From an uncultured Nitrospira sp. (GTDB lineage Bacteria; Nitrospirota; Nitrospiria; Nitrospirales; Nitrospiraceae): a stretch of 32,534 bases of DNA. Below the pieces are notes generated by a model, which was not told the DNA's origin, searched no databases, and saw nothing but the letters and a program-made list of their open reading frames with translations. Below, in pieces: positions 16,871-25,029 of the stretch. A program made the position numbers and the translations under genes. Position 1 is the stretch's first letter; the number at the start of each line of letters is the position of its first letter. The stretch spans positions 1-32,534 of the forward strand of contig CABVRV010000039.1 in NCBI GenBank assembly GCA_902500755.1, read 5' to 3'.

Positions 16871-18415
16871 TTAATCGCGTCCTGGTTGCTTGTAGCCGTT
16901 CATACCCGCAGCCGTTAGCGGGTTCCCGTACTTGGCCAATTCGCTTTCTGGCCAGGGCTTCGACAACACACCCCTGGCCCACAACATGCCTCCACGCGCC
17001 ACCGCGTAGTCAGCCTGCGCCCGATACAGCTGGTACGCTGATTCCACCACGTTGCGCTCACGGAGGTTCACAAAGAGGACGGTAGTGGCACCCATATTGA
17101 ACCGGGTCCGTTCGCCCTCCTCCAGCGTCTTGGCCAACCGCAGGGCCTCCATCGCCGCCTTCACTCGGTCTCTCGCTCGCACGATGGCCGAGAGCCAGTT
17201 GTCCACGTCAATGCTGACTTGTTGCTCGGCGTACAGCTGGCTCAAAACCAATTGTTGCTGCTCCGCTTCCGCGATCATGACCTTTCCACGCCCTTCCCGC
17301 TGGAACAGCGGCATCGCAAACTGCGTTTCGAACCCATACCCGACTCCCATAAGCCAGTCCGCTGGGGCATCCATCCGTCCTCCCTTAAAATCAAACTTCG
17401 GGAGCAGGTGGTTCTTGGCGAGCTTGAGATCAATATTGTTCATCTTGGCTTCGATGTAGTAGTTTCGCACTTCCGGCCGATCTTCTTTCGCCTCTACTTT
17501 GTAGGCCGCGACCTCGTCATTGGTCGGGAGCGGTGTTTCGCCCTGGAATTCCGGCGCCCATTCCGGTCGAGCCGTCACCGGCTCACCGTTTTCCCAGAGA
17601 AAGAGGGACAGCTTGTACTGCTCATACTCCACCAGCCGTTGCGCGGCGATCGCGGCCTCTCGCCGATTCTGCACCTCTTGGTTGGCCTCAATGACATCGA
17701 GCGGCGCCACCCTCCCGCCCTTGGCTAGCCCTTGCACCTGAATGAGGCGATCTTCCGCGACGGCCAAGGTCCGCTTCTGCACTTCAGCCTGCTTCACAGC
17801 CACCTGCCAATCCCAGTACTGCACGGCCCCGGCGAGATAGAGGTCTTGCCGTTTCTGCGCCACCGCAATCTCCGCCTGCGGCCCCGCGAGTTCGGCCTTC
17901 TGAAACTCGGCGTACTCCTCGTTGATCATCAGGCCGCGCAGCAGCTTGGCCGACCCACCGAAGATCATTTGCTGCTGAGGATAGAGGAGCAGTACATCAG
18001 GGATCTGTGCGTGGATGTGTTGCGTGCGGAAATCACCAAAACCGTTGCGGATCCCGCCAAGGACCCGGAAGCCCCAGGGATGCCCGACCTCGAGCTTGGT
18101 GTCGTTAAATCCCCCCGTATTCTGATCAATGGTGCTCAGGAAATTAAAAGTCTGAAAGCGAGCGGCCTCCGTAATGTTTTTGACCGTCGGTTCCCAGGCC
18201 CCGAGCGCCTTTAGGATCTTCGCCCGAGCCTGCATTCGTTCGACCCCGGTTGCCCGAAGCAGCGGATGCGTCAACTCAATACGGGCGAGCACTTCGCTGA
18301 TGGTCAGGGGCTCGGTGCGGGCAGACTGCGCGTTCAACGCGCTTGAATCGTGCACCGGTCCCGCCACGGTCGTCGCGGGAAGCATGATCAGAACCATAAG
18401 GATTAGAGCGGCCAT
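16871..18415 (-). CDS. TolC-like outer-membrane efflux protein (copy A, second of three)
   Basis: The 514-residue protein has a cleavable signal (MAALILMVLIMLP...VAG) and the same layout as its neighbours: ELTHPLLRATG, AQKRQDLYLAGAVQYWDWQV, VDNWLSAIVRARDRV and LFVNLRERNVVESAYQLYRAQ. It ends in QPGRD, as does the sister at 18439. A longer frame runs to 18550, but the start at 18415 sits behind AAGGAGCATCC and directly precedes the signal peptide. The 23-bp spacer to the upstream sister and the 25-bp spacer downstream resemble each other, which supports tandem duplication of a gene-plus-spacer unit. Why three channels are kept is unknown; they could serve different adaptors or conditions. Confidence 0.92.
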   Translation of the reverse strand: MAALILMVLIMLPATTVAGPVHDSSALNAQSARTEPLTISEVLARIELTHPLLRATGVERMQARAKILKALGAWEPTVKNITEAARFQTFNFLSTIDQNTGGFNDTKLEVGHPWGFRVLGGIRNGFGDFRTQHIHAQIPDVLLLYPQQQMIFGGSAKLLRGLMINEEYAEFQKAELAGPQAEIAVAQKRQDLYLAGAVQYWDWQVAVKQAEVQKRTLAVAEDRLIQVQGLAKGGRVAPLDVIEANQEVQNRREAAIAAQRLVEYEQYKLSLFLWENGEPVTARPEWAPEFQGETPLPTNDEVAAYKVEAKEDRPEVRNYYIEAKMNNIDLKLAKNHLLPKFDFKGGRMDAPADWLMGVGYGFETQFAMPLFQREGRGKVMIAEAEQQQLVLSQLYAEQQVSIDVDNWLSAIVRARDRVKAAMEALRLAKTLEEGERTRFNMGATTVLFVNLRERNVVESAYQLYRAQADYAVARGGMLWARGVLSKPWPESELAKYGNPLTAAGMNGYKQPGRD

Positions 18416-18438
18416 CGAAGGATGCTCCTTGTGCCGGA

Positions 18439-19992
18439 TTAATCGCGGCCCGGTTGTGTGTAGCCGTTCATGCCCGCCGCCGTCAGCGGATTTCCATACT
18501 TCGCCAAAGACTCCGTCGGCCAAGGCTTCGACAACACGCCTCTTGCCCACAACATGCCTCCACGCGCCACTGCGTAGTCGGCTTGCGCCCGATACAGCTG
18601 GTACGCCGACTCCACCACGTTGCGCTCCCGGAGGTTGACGAAGAGCACAGTGGTCGCGCCCATGTTGAATCTCTTGCGCTCACCTTCCTCCAGCGTCTTG
18701 GCCAACCGCAGCGCTTCCGTCGCGGCCGTCACCCGGTCCCTGGCCCGCACGATCGCCGAGAGCCAGTTATCCACGTCGAAGCTGACTTGCTGCTCGGTAT
18801 ATTGCTGTTTCAATGCCAATTGTTGTTGGCTCACTTCCGCGTATAGGACCTTCCCACGTGCTTCCCGTTGGAACAGCGGCATCTCAGCGTGTACGCCGGT
18901 CCGATACCCGATTCCCACAATCCAGTCCGTGGCCCCTTCGGTCGGCCCCCCTTCAAGCAGGACCTTCGGGAGCAGGTGGTTCTTGGCAAGCTTGATATCG
19001 ATATTGTTCATCTTGGCTTCGATATAGAGGTCACGCACTTCCGGCCGATCTTCTTTCGCCTCCACTTTGTAGGCCGCGACCTCCTCGTTGGTCGGGAGCG
19101 GAGTCTCGCCTTGGAATTCCGGCGCCCATTCCGGTCGTGGCGTCACCGGCTCGTTCTTCTCCCAGAGAAAAAGGGACAGTTTGTACTGCTCATATTCCAC
19201 CTTCCGCTGGGCAGCGATGGCGGCCTCTCGCCGCTTCTGCACCTCTTGGTTGACCTCAATGACATCGAGCGGCGCAACCTTCCCACCCTTGGCCAATCCT
19301 TCGACCTGGACTAAGCGGTCTTCGGCAACGGCCAAGGCCCGTTTCACAATTTCAGCCTGCTTGACGGCGACCTGCCAATCCCAATATTGCACGGCCCCGG
19401 CGAGATAGAGATCTTGCCGTTTCTGCGCGACCTTGATCTCCGCCTGCGGCGCCGCGAGCTCGGCCTGTTGAAACTCAGCGTACTCTTCGTTGATCATGAG
19501 GCCGCGCAGCAGCTGGAACGACCCCCCGACGATGAGTTGCTGCTGAGCATAGAAGCCCTGCATATCAGGGATAATAGCAATAGTACCTTGATTGCCGTTA
19601 TCTCCGTAGCCGTTGCGCACCCCGCCCTGGACCTTGAAGCCCCAGGGATGCCCGACCTCAAGCTTGGTGTCGGCAAATCCCCCGTTATGGGTATCAAAGG
19701 TCGTGGGAGACGTCGTGAGATTCCACGTTTGAAAACGTTGAGTCCGTGTAATGTTCTTGAACGTCGGTTCCCATGCCCCGAGCGCTTTCAGGATCTTCCC
19801 CCGTGCCTTCGTTCGCTCAGCTCCTGTCGCCTGAAGCAGCGGATGGGTCAGCTCGATTCTTGCCAGTACTTCATCGATGGTCAGGGGAGCGGTGCGTGTC
19901 GACTGCGTTTGCACAGCACGCGAGTCGATCACCGGGTCCGCCAGTGCGGTCATTGGCAGGAGAGTTACAAGGGCCAACACCAGAGCGATCAT
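18439..19992 (-). CDS. TolC-like outer-membrane efflux protein (copy A, first of three)
   Basis: This 517-residue outer-membrane factor starts with a signal peptide (MIALVLALVTLLPMTALA, cleaved before DPVIDSR). It has two OEP repeats with EIKVAQKRQDLYLAGAVQYWDWQV and VSFDVDNWLSAIVRARDRV, and ends in QPGRD. It is the promoter-proximal gene of the leftward operon and is divergent from the first NhaR-like gene across 142 bp. The start at 19992 is set by AAAGGAGCATCC upstream; the longer frame to 20031 would place a charged stretch before the signal peptide. It is most similar by eye to the middle copy, with long shared blocks in the second half. It is expected to work with the adaptor and ABC-type proteins encoded downstream. 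Confidence 0.92.
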   Translation of the reverse strand: MIALVLALVTLLPMTALADPVIDSRAVQTQSTRTAPLTIDEVLARIELTHPLLQATGAERTKARGKILKALGAWEPTFKNITRTQRFQTWNLTTSPTTFDTHNGGFADTKLEVGHPWGFKVQGGVRNGYGDNGNQGTIAIIPDMQGFYAQQQLIVGGSFQLLRGLMINEEYAEFQQAELAAPQAEIKVAQKRQDLYLAGAVQYWDWQVAVKQAEIVKRALAVAEDRLVQVEGLAKGGKVAPLDVIEVNQEVQKRREAAIAAQRKVEYEQYKLSLFLWEKNEPVTPRPEWAPEFQGETPLPTNEEVAAYKVEAKEDRPEVRDLYIEAKMNNIDIKLAKNHLLPKVLLEGGPTEGATDWIVGIGYRTGVHAEMPLFQREARGKVLYAEVSQQQLALKQQYTEQQVSFDVDNWLSAIVRARDRVTAATEALRLAKTLEEGERKRFNMGATTVLFVNLRERNVVESAYQLYRAQADYAVARGGMLWARGVLSKPWPTESLAKYGNPLTAAGMNGYTQPGRD

Positions 19993-20076
19993 ATAGGGAT
20001 GCTCCTTTACATCGGGTGGCGGACGGCGCACACAGTAGCAATCTCCCGCTTATTTTTCAAAATAGATAAAACGGAT

Positions 20077-20105
20077 TGGAGTTATCGGCTAATCCGATGT
20101 ATAGT
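20077..20105 (+). promoter_or_regulatory. Putative promoter of the first NhaR-like gene with embedded operator
   Basis: TGGAGT (20077-20082), a 17-bp spacer and TATAGT (20100-20105) give a sigma70-like promoter with a weak -35. The spacer contains ATCGGCTAATCCGAT, a perfect 5-bp inverted repeat that satisfies the LysR-type T-N11-A rule. An overlapping CGGATT...AATCCG repeat extends it. The position suggests autoregulation and possibly control of the divergent tolC operon. Confidence 0.5.
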
Positions 20106-20134
20106 GTCCCCCTCAATTGGAGCACTAGGGCCAT

Positions 20135-21034
20135 ATGGATTGGCTGAACTATCATCACTTATTGTATTTCTGGTCCGTCGCCAAGCACGGCACCATGACG
20201 AAGGCGTGCGAGGAGCTCCGCCTCGCGCAACCCACGATCAGTGGACAAATCCGTCTCTTGGAAAACACGTTGGGGGAAAAGTTATTTATCCGCACCGGAC
20301 GTCGCCTCGCGTTGACGGAGATGGGCCACCTGGCCTTCAAATACGCAGAAGACATCTTCGCCACCGGCCAAGAGCTCCTGAACACGGTCAAGAGCCAAGG
20401 AAATGGGCAGCCTACCCGCCTGGTCGTGGGCATCGCGGACGCGATCCCGAAACCCCTCGCGACGCAACTCCTCAAGTCGGCCCTGAAACTCTACCGGCCG
20501 ACTCGCTTGATCTGCCAGGAAGACAAGTTGCGCCAACTGTTGACCGATCTGACTGCGCATCGGTCGGACTTGGTGATTGCCGACACACCGGCTCCGCCCG
20601 GTATCAAGGAGCACATGTATAACCATCCTTTGGGCGAATCCGGCGTGACCTTGTTCGCAACGGCGAAGTTGGCCGGGCAGTATCGTCGAGATTTTCCGCG
20701 CTCGTTACGCAGCGCGCCCATGCTGCTTCCCACCCCGAATGCGATGCTTCGACGGCTGTTGGATCAATGGATGGTCCACCATGGCCTCCATCCTGTCATT
20801 GTCGGTGAGTTCGACGACAGCGCAACCTTGAAGGCGTTCGGCCAGGACGGCTATGGCATCTTCCCCGGCGCGTCGGTGATCGAGAAGGAAATCTGCCGCC
20901 AATACCGAGTGCAGGTGGTCGGACAGTTGGAGTCGCTCAAACAACACTTCTATGCAATCACGGTGGAGCGACGCGTCAGACACCAGGCCGTCCTGGCGCT
21001 CGTCCGAACCGCCCGGCGAGAACTGCAGAGCTGA
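20135..21034 (+). CDS. NhaR-like LysR-family transcriptional regulator (first)
   Basis: The 299-residue protein begins MDWLNYHHLLYFWSVAKHG, the N-terminal winged helix-turn-helix of the NhaR branch of LysR-type regulators. TKACEELRLAQPTISGQIRLLE is the recognition region and GEKLFIRTGRRLALTEMG the wing. Residues from about 95 on form the substrate-binding-protein-like effector domain. E. coli NhaR responds to sodium; the ligand here is unknown. AGGG lies at good spacing before the ATG. It is divergent from the tolC operon and followed by a paralogue on the same strand. The promoter spacer carries an inverted repeat suitable for self-binding. It is probably the local regulator of the secretion-like operon, by position only. 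Confidence 0.9.
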   Translation: MDWLNYHHLLYFWSVAKHGTMTKACEELRLAQPTISGQIRLLENTLGEKLFIRTGRRLALTEMGHLAFKYAEDIFATGQELLNTVKSQGNGQPTRLVVGIADAIPKPLATQLLKSALKLYRPTRLICQEDKLRQLLTDLTAHRSDLVIADTPAPPGIKEHMYNHPLGESGVTLFATAKLAGQYRRDFPRSLRSAPMLLPTPNAMLRRLLDQWMVHHGLHPVIVGEFDDSATLKAFGQDGYGIFPGASVIEKEICRQYRVQVVGQLESLKQHFYAITVERRVRHQAVLALVRTARRELQS

Positions 21035-21121
21035 TGCCCCCTCGACCCCGCCTGCATCTCCCCAGCAATTCCATCTGACACTTGGCAATCTACGCCACTA
21101 GGAGCAGCACAGTACCTGGTC

Positions 21122-21150
21122 TGGAGTCATCCGTTGTTTCTTTGTATAGT
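21122..21150 (+). promoter_or_regulatory. Putative promoter of the second NhaR-like gene
   Basis: TGGAGT (21122-21127), a 17-bp spacer and TATAGT (21145-21150) repeat the arrangement upstream of the first regulator. The -10 ends only nine bases before the proposed ATG, so the transcript would be leaderless or nearly so. The spacer lacks the inverted repeat seen at the first promoter. Confidence 0.4.
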
Positions 21151-21159
21151 ACGGCTCCT

Positions 21160-22080
21160 ATGGAGTGGCTCAATTATCACCATCTTCTCTATTTTTGGTC
21201 CGTTGCGAAACACGGAACCGTGGCAAAGGCTTGCGAGGAGCTTCGCCTCGCTCAACCCACGATCAGCAAGCAACTAGGGCTTCTGGAAGATACACTGGGA
21301 GAAAAATTGTTCCAGCGGACCGGTCGGCACCTCGTACTGACGGAAATGGGCCGCATTGTCTTCAGGTACGCCGAGGATATCTTTTCCATTGGACAAGACC
21401 TCATGAACACCGTGAAAGGGCGGGGGAGCGGCCGCCCGATTCGCCTGACCGTCGGCATCGTCGACGTGGTGCCGAAGCTATTGGCCACCCGCCTGCTGGA
21501 ATCCACCTTCAGACATTCACCGTCAATGCACATGATCTGTCGGGAAGCGAAGTTAGACCAATTACTGGCAGATCTGGCGATTCATGGGTTGGATTTGGTC
21601 ATCGCCGATACCCCCGCTCCTCCCTCGATCAAGGTGCAGACGTATAACCACTCCTTGGGAGAATCCGGCGTGACATTTTTCGCGGCGCCCAAATTGGCCG
21701 CCCGATACCGGCGCCACTTCCCCCGCTCCATGAACGGCGCACCGGTCCTCCTGCCGACCTCCAATACCATGTTCCGGATGTCGCTGAACGACTGGTTGGC
21801 ACGTCAGGAACTGCACCCCACCATCATCGCGGAGTTCGAAGATAGCGCCACGTTAAAAGCCTTTGGGCAGGAGGGACATGGGGTATTTCCTGGGTCCACG
21901 GCCATGGAAAAGGAAATTTGCAGACAGTATCAAGTGGCGGTAGTGGGACGGGTGGATTCGGTCAAACAGAAGTTCTATGCCATCACCGCCGAGCGCCGAC
22001 TGAAACACCCGTCTGTTGTGGCGCTCTTGAATGCAGCTCGCCGCGAAATATTGCATGAACGGCGAAGCAAAGTGCAGTAG
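21160..22080 (+). CDS. NhaR-like LysR-family transcriptional regulator (second)
   Basis: This 306-residue paralogue of the preceding regulator begins MEWLNYHHLLYFWSVAKHG and keeps the same helix-turn-helix (AKACEELRLAQPTISKQLGLLE), linker and effector-domain landmarks (DLVIADTPAPP, SATLKAFGQEGHGVFPG). A TTG at 21082 would extend it by 26 residues. The ATG at 21160 is chosen because homology begins exactly there, although no ribosome-binding site precedes it and a TATAGT -10 lies just upstream. It is convergent with the cytochrome c gene (10 bp between the stops). The duplication presumably gave two regulators with different effectors or targets; this is not visible in the sequence. Confidence 0.9.
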   Translation: MEWLNYHHLLYFWSVAKHGTVAKACEELRLAQPTISKQLGLLEDTLGEKLFQRTGRHLVLTEMGRIVFRYAEDIFSIGQDLMNTVKGRGSGRPIRLTVGIVDVVPKLLATRLLESTFRHSPSMHMICREAKLDQLLADLAIHGLDLVIADTPAPPSIKVQTYNHSLGESGVTFFAAPKLAARYRRHFPRSMNGAPVLLPTSNTMFRMSLNDWLARQELHPTIIAEFEDSATLKAFGQEGHGVFPGSTAMEKEICRQYQVAVVGRVDSVKQKFYAITAERRLKHPSVVALLNAARREILHERRSKVQ

Positions 22081-22090
22081 CTATTCCGGC

Positions 22091-22552
22091 TTACTTTCTC
22101 AATGTCCGGACATATGCCAGTACATCCTTCGTCTGTTGCTCCGAAAGACGCCATTTCCAGGCCGGCATCACTTTTTCGGGTCGTCCTTCATGAATGGTCT
22201 TCAGCAAATCTAAATTTAGTTTTCGTTGAGTCGCCGCGGAAGTTAAATCGGCCACCTCGGCACCGACGATCTTGAGACCATCCCCTTTTCCTCTAGGCCC
22301 ATGGCACGTTGCGCAATGTTTACCGAACAGCTCCTTGCCGGCTCTTGCCTCTCCGCCGGCCGTCACGTTTGGATCCGAGCTGATCTGATTGCGAGCGTTT
22401 TCAGTCGAACTTTTCTCCTGCTGGCGTGCCGGCGTTGCCTCCGCGGCGTCCAGAACATTCGGAGTCGCCAGGATGGCCAGAATGAAGACCGTCCAAGAGA
22501 TGGAACTCACACGTCGAAGCATCGTCGTCGAAACATTCTTGGATACTGCCAT
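22091..22552 (-). CDS. Monoheme class I cytochrome c, exported
   Basis: The 153-residue protein has an N-terminal signal or anchor (hydrophobic 17-36), a hydrophilic linker and one cytochrome c domain. The heme-attachment motif CATCH is at about residues 80-84, followed by GPRGKGDG. The likely distal ligand is Met129 in KVMPAWKWRLSE, and the closing helix is TKDVLAYVRTLRK. The family carries electrons in the periplasm. It has GAGGAG at good spacing before the ATG and starts 14 bp after the sthA-like stop, so the two are probably co-transcribed. Placement of a periplasmic electron carrier next to a cytoplasmic transhydrogenase and stress proteins suggests a redox-stress role. No equivalent gene is seen in copy B. 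Confidence 0.93.
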   Translation of the reverse strand: MAVSKNVSTTMLRRVSSISWTVFILAILATPNVLDAAEATPARQQEKSSTENARNQISSDPNVTAGGEARAGKELFGKHCATCHGPRGKGDGLKIVGAEVADLTSAATQRKLNLDLLKTIHEGRPEKVMPAWKWRLSEQQTKDVLAYVRTLRK

Positions 22553-22566
22553 GGTTCTCCTCTCAT

Positions 22567-23967
22567 TCAGCTGACCAGTTTATTATAGGCATCAAGCGCC
22601 GCCACTTTGTAGCACTCGGCCAGGGTCGGATAGTTGAACGCGGTGGTAAGGAAGTACTCCAGTCCGCCCTGTAATCCCAAGACCGCCTGGCCGATATGGA
22701 TCAACTCGGTGGCTCCGGTACCGACCACATGCACGCCCAAGAGCCGTCGAGACTCCCGATGGAACAGCATTTTGAGAAAACCGCTGTCGTCACCGAGGAT
22801 ATGGCCCCGGGCGATTTCTCGATAACGGGCCACGCCACTCTCATACGGGATTTTCTTCACCGTCAACACATGCTCCGGTTCTCCGACCGTCGACACTTCG
22901 GGGATGGTGTAGACGCCGATCGGAAAGTGTCCCACCATCGGTCCGGCTTCGACCCCGAACGCATGACAAGCGGCCAGGCGACCTTGCTCGGCTGATGTCG
23001 CGGCAAGGCTGGGGAATCCGATGACGTCACCTCCCGCGAAAATATGTGGCACGGCTGTGCGATAGTGCTGATCGACGGCGAGGCGTCCTCGTTCGTCGGC
23101 TTCGAGACCGGCTGCAGCCAGATTCAATCGCTTGGTCGCGCCCTCCCGCCCGGCGCTGAAGAGCACCAGCTCCGATGCGAGGCGTTTTCCTGATTCCAGG
23201 AGAATCACCACCCGTCGCGGGTGCTCCTCGATGATATCCAGCCGCGTCACGGTTTCGCCTAATCGAAACGTGACTCCGGTATTGCGCATCTGATGAAGCA
23301 GTTCATCGACCAACTCTCCGTCCAGAAATTCCAAGGGTCTCTCCCGCTTGTCCACCACGGTCACTTCGACGCCGAGGGCGGCAAACATCGACGCATACTC
23401 CATTCCGATGACACCGGCTCCGACCACAGCAAGCCGGCGTGGCAAGCAGGCGAGTTGCAGCAATTCGTCGCTCGTGACGACCAAGTCGGGTTCAATGGAA
23501 GCTCCAGGTGGCAGAGCGGGGATCGTACCGACGGCGATGAGAATATTCGCGGCGCTGACGACTCGGCATCCATCCGCAGACATGACGGTCACGGTGTGAG
23601 GATCGCGGAAACTCGCCTCGCCCATGAGAACGGTCACCTCGTTACGCCGCAGTTGGTCCGCGACCACATCCGCTTGAGATTGCTCGACTTCCGCGACTCT
23701 GGAGAACAACGCTTGCGCATTTGTACGGACATCGGAAAGAGAATGCCGGTAACTTCCATTCCGAAGCGCGCTTCTCTCTAGAGATATGACGGCCTCTCGG
23801 AACGTCTTACTTGGGATGGTTCCGGTATCCACGCACACTCCCCCGACGATGTGCCCTCGCTCGATCACCGCTGTGCGCTTGCCTAATTTGGCCGCCTGCA
23901 CGGCCGCCCGTTGTCCGGCCGGACCGCTGCCGATACAGAGCCAATCATAATCGTAACCATCTTCCAT
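22567..23967 (-). CDS. sthA: SthA-like soluble pyridine nucleotide transhydrogenase
   Basis: SthA is a cytoplasmic FAD enzyme that transfers hydride between NADPH and NAD+. The 466-residue protein shows GSGPAG (FAD Rossmann), GGVCVDTGTIPSK, VVGAGVIGMEYASMFAALG (NAD(P) Rossmann), FAGGDVIGFPS and a C-terminal FNYPTLAECYKVAALDAYN. The redox-disulfide region keeps one cysteine (about 45) but has Thr50 where lipoamide dehydrogenases have the second, matching SthA rather than a disulfide oxidoreductase. The start at 23967 has AAGGAGAG upstream, and the resulting length equals that of the E. coli enzyme as I recall it; a longer frame reaches 24012. It lies between USP and cytochrome c genes. A short relic of the same gene occurs at the collinear place in copy B. 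Confidence 0.9.
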   Translation of the reverse strand: MEDGYDYDWLCIGSGPAGQRAAVQAAKLGKRTAVIERGHIVGGVCVDTGTIPSKTFREAVISLERSALRNGSYRHSLSDVRTNAQALFSRVAEVEQSQADVVADQLRRNEVTVLMGEASFRDPHTVTVMSADGCRVVSAANILIAVGTIPALPPGASIEPDLVVTSDELLQLACLPRRLAVVGAGVIGMEYASMFAALGVEVTVVDKRERPLEFLDGELVDELLHQMRNTGVTFRLGETVTRLDIIEEHPRRVVILLESGKRLASELVLFSAGREGATKRLNLAAAGLEADERGRLAVDQHYRTAVPHIFAGGDVIGFPSLAATSAEQGRLAACHAFGVEAGPMVGHFPIGVYTIPEVSTVGEPEHVLTVKKIPYESGVARYREIARGHILGDDSGFLKMLFHRESRRLLGVHVVGTGATELIHIGQAVLGLQGGLEYFLTTAFNYPTLAECYKVAALDAYNKLVS

Positions 23968-24051
23968 CTGGCGTCTCTCCTTCCTTGTCCCTCGCTTCTT
24001 ACCAGCCTTCATGAGCGGTACGAACGGTGGTTCCGCTCGACTCTGTACGAT

Positions 24052-25023
24052 CTACCACCTGCGTAGTGTCGTGAGTGGATCAACCGGCACGGCCAGAACT
24101 GGACAGGCGGCACGGCGTATGACACGCTCAGTCGTCCTTCCCAGCAACGCATCGAGAAAGCCGTGTCGCCATTCAGTGGCCATTACGATCAGATCCGACT
24201 GATGAAGGTCGGCTGTCTCGATAATTTCATCCACCACGATTCCGGTTCGGAAGCTCTCCTTCCAGCTCCACCCATCCCGTTGGGGCAGGCGCAACTGCGG
24301 CATGCCTGATGGCTCTCCCACGTAGAGGACTTCCAACATCACCGACTGCATTCCAAGACCGGCGACCAGCGTGCACGCGGCGTCGACGGCAGCCTGCGGA
24401 TGCGGGCGGTGATCAACGGGAATAAGAATGCGCTGCATTTGGACGGTTCCGGTATCCAGTGAGACGAATCCGCTGCCATGACCCGGCACGAACAAGCTCA
24501 TCGTGCGTGATTTGCGTGCCAGCGACTGACCGACCATATCGGGCAACCATTTCCCGAGAGGGTCCTGCGGATGAGTGGCCAACACCATCAGGTCCGCCGG
24601 TTTACGCCACAAGAGTTGCAGAATGGAGGCGACCGGGTTGTCCCCTTTCGAGAGAATCTTTCGGACGCCAAAACCCAGTGCCAGGAAGTCCTCCTTGGTG
24701 GCTCCTTCCCTGAGCACCCCCCACCGGCTGAGTGTGGCCCGCACACGCGGAAAGTTCTCAAAATCCGGGTCGGCCTGTGTAGGATCCACATGTAGGATCG
24801 TCAGGTCGCTTGTCATGCTCAGACCGAGCTTCAGCGCATGACGAAACGCCGTCATGCTGGCCTGAGAAAAGTCAGTCGGATGGAGAATATGTCGGATGCG
24901 CATCAACCCTTCGTCGATAGGAACAACCATTTCCTTCCCCTTCTCGTAGCCTCGCTGGGTAGATTGTTGAATCAGCACGGTCACCCCCTTTTTTCCTGAA
25001 ACATTAGGGTCAAGCACTGTCAT
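24052..25023 (-). CDS. Tandem universal stress protein (copy A)
   Basis: The product (323 residues in the longest form) contains two USP domains. The first starts HILHPTDFSQASMTAFRHALKLG...LTILHVDP (about 44-190). The second starts RILIPVDHRPHPQAAVDAA and ends RHGFLDALLGRTTERVIRRAACPVLAVP (about 210-315). The second keeps a G-x-LLGRTTERV loop resembling the ATP/phosphate-binding signature; the first lacks it. USPs are cytoplasmic stress-linked nucleotide binders. The ATG at 25023 lies 6 bp after the stop of the small exported protein gene but has no ribosome-binding site. An ATG at 24930 behind GGGGAAGGAA is a good alternative and would remove 31 unconserved residues. It is closely related to the USP at 30834. 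Confidence 0.88.
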   Translation of the reverse strand: MTVLDPNVSGKKGVTVLIQQSTQRGYEKGKEMVVPIDEGLMRIRHILHPTDFSQASMTAFRHALKLGLSMTSDLTILHVDPTQADPDFENFPRVRATLSRWGVLREGATKEDFLALGFGVRKILSKGDNPVASILQLLWRKPADLMVLATHPQDPLGKWLPDMVGQSLARKSRTMSLFVPGHGSGFVSLDTGTVQMQRILIPVDHRPHPQAAVDAACTLVAGLGMQSVMLEVLYVGEPSGMPQLRLPQRDGWSWKESFRTGIVVDEIIETADLHQSDLIVMATEWRHGFLDALLGRTTERVIRRAACPVLAVPVDPLTTLRRW

Positions 25024-25029
25024 GGCGCA

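Larger units (their letters stand above)
15256..19992 (-). repeat. Three tandem paralogous tolC-like units
   Basis: Three consecutive ~1.5-kb reading frames are direct-repeat paralogues. The junctions also repeat: each stop is followed by a 23-25 bp spacer ending in AAGGAGCATCC before the next start. The second and third units (16871-18415 and 18439-19992) look closest to each other. Confidence 0.8.

Noticed and set aside
19387-20622. Long plus-strand open frame (411 codons) antisense to a tolC-like gene and running into the first regulator
   Set aside because: It overlaps two well-supported genes in other frames and its translation has no recognisable domain or signal; it is a by-product of GC-rich coding.
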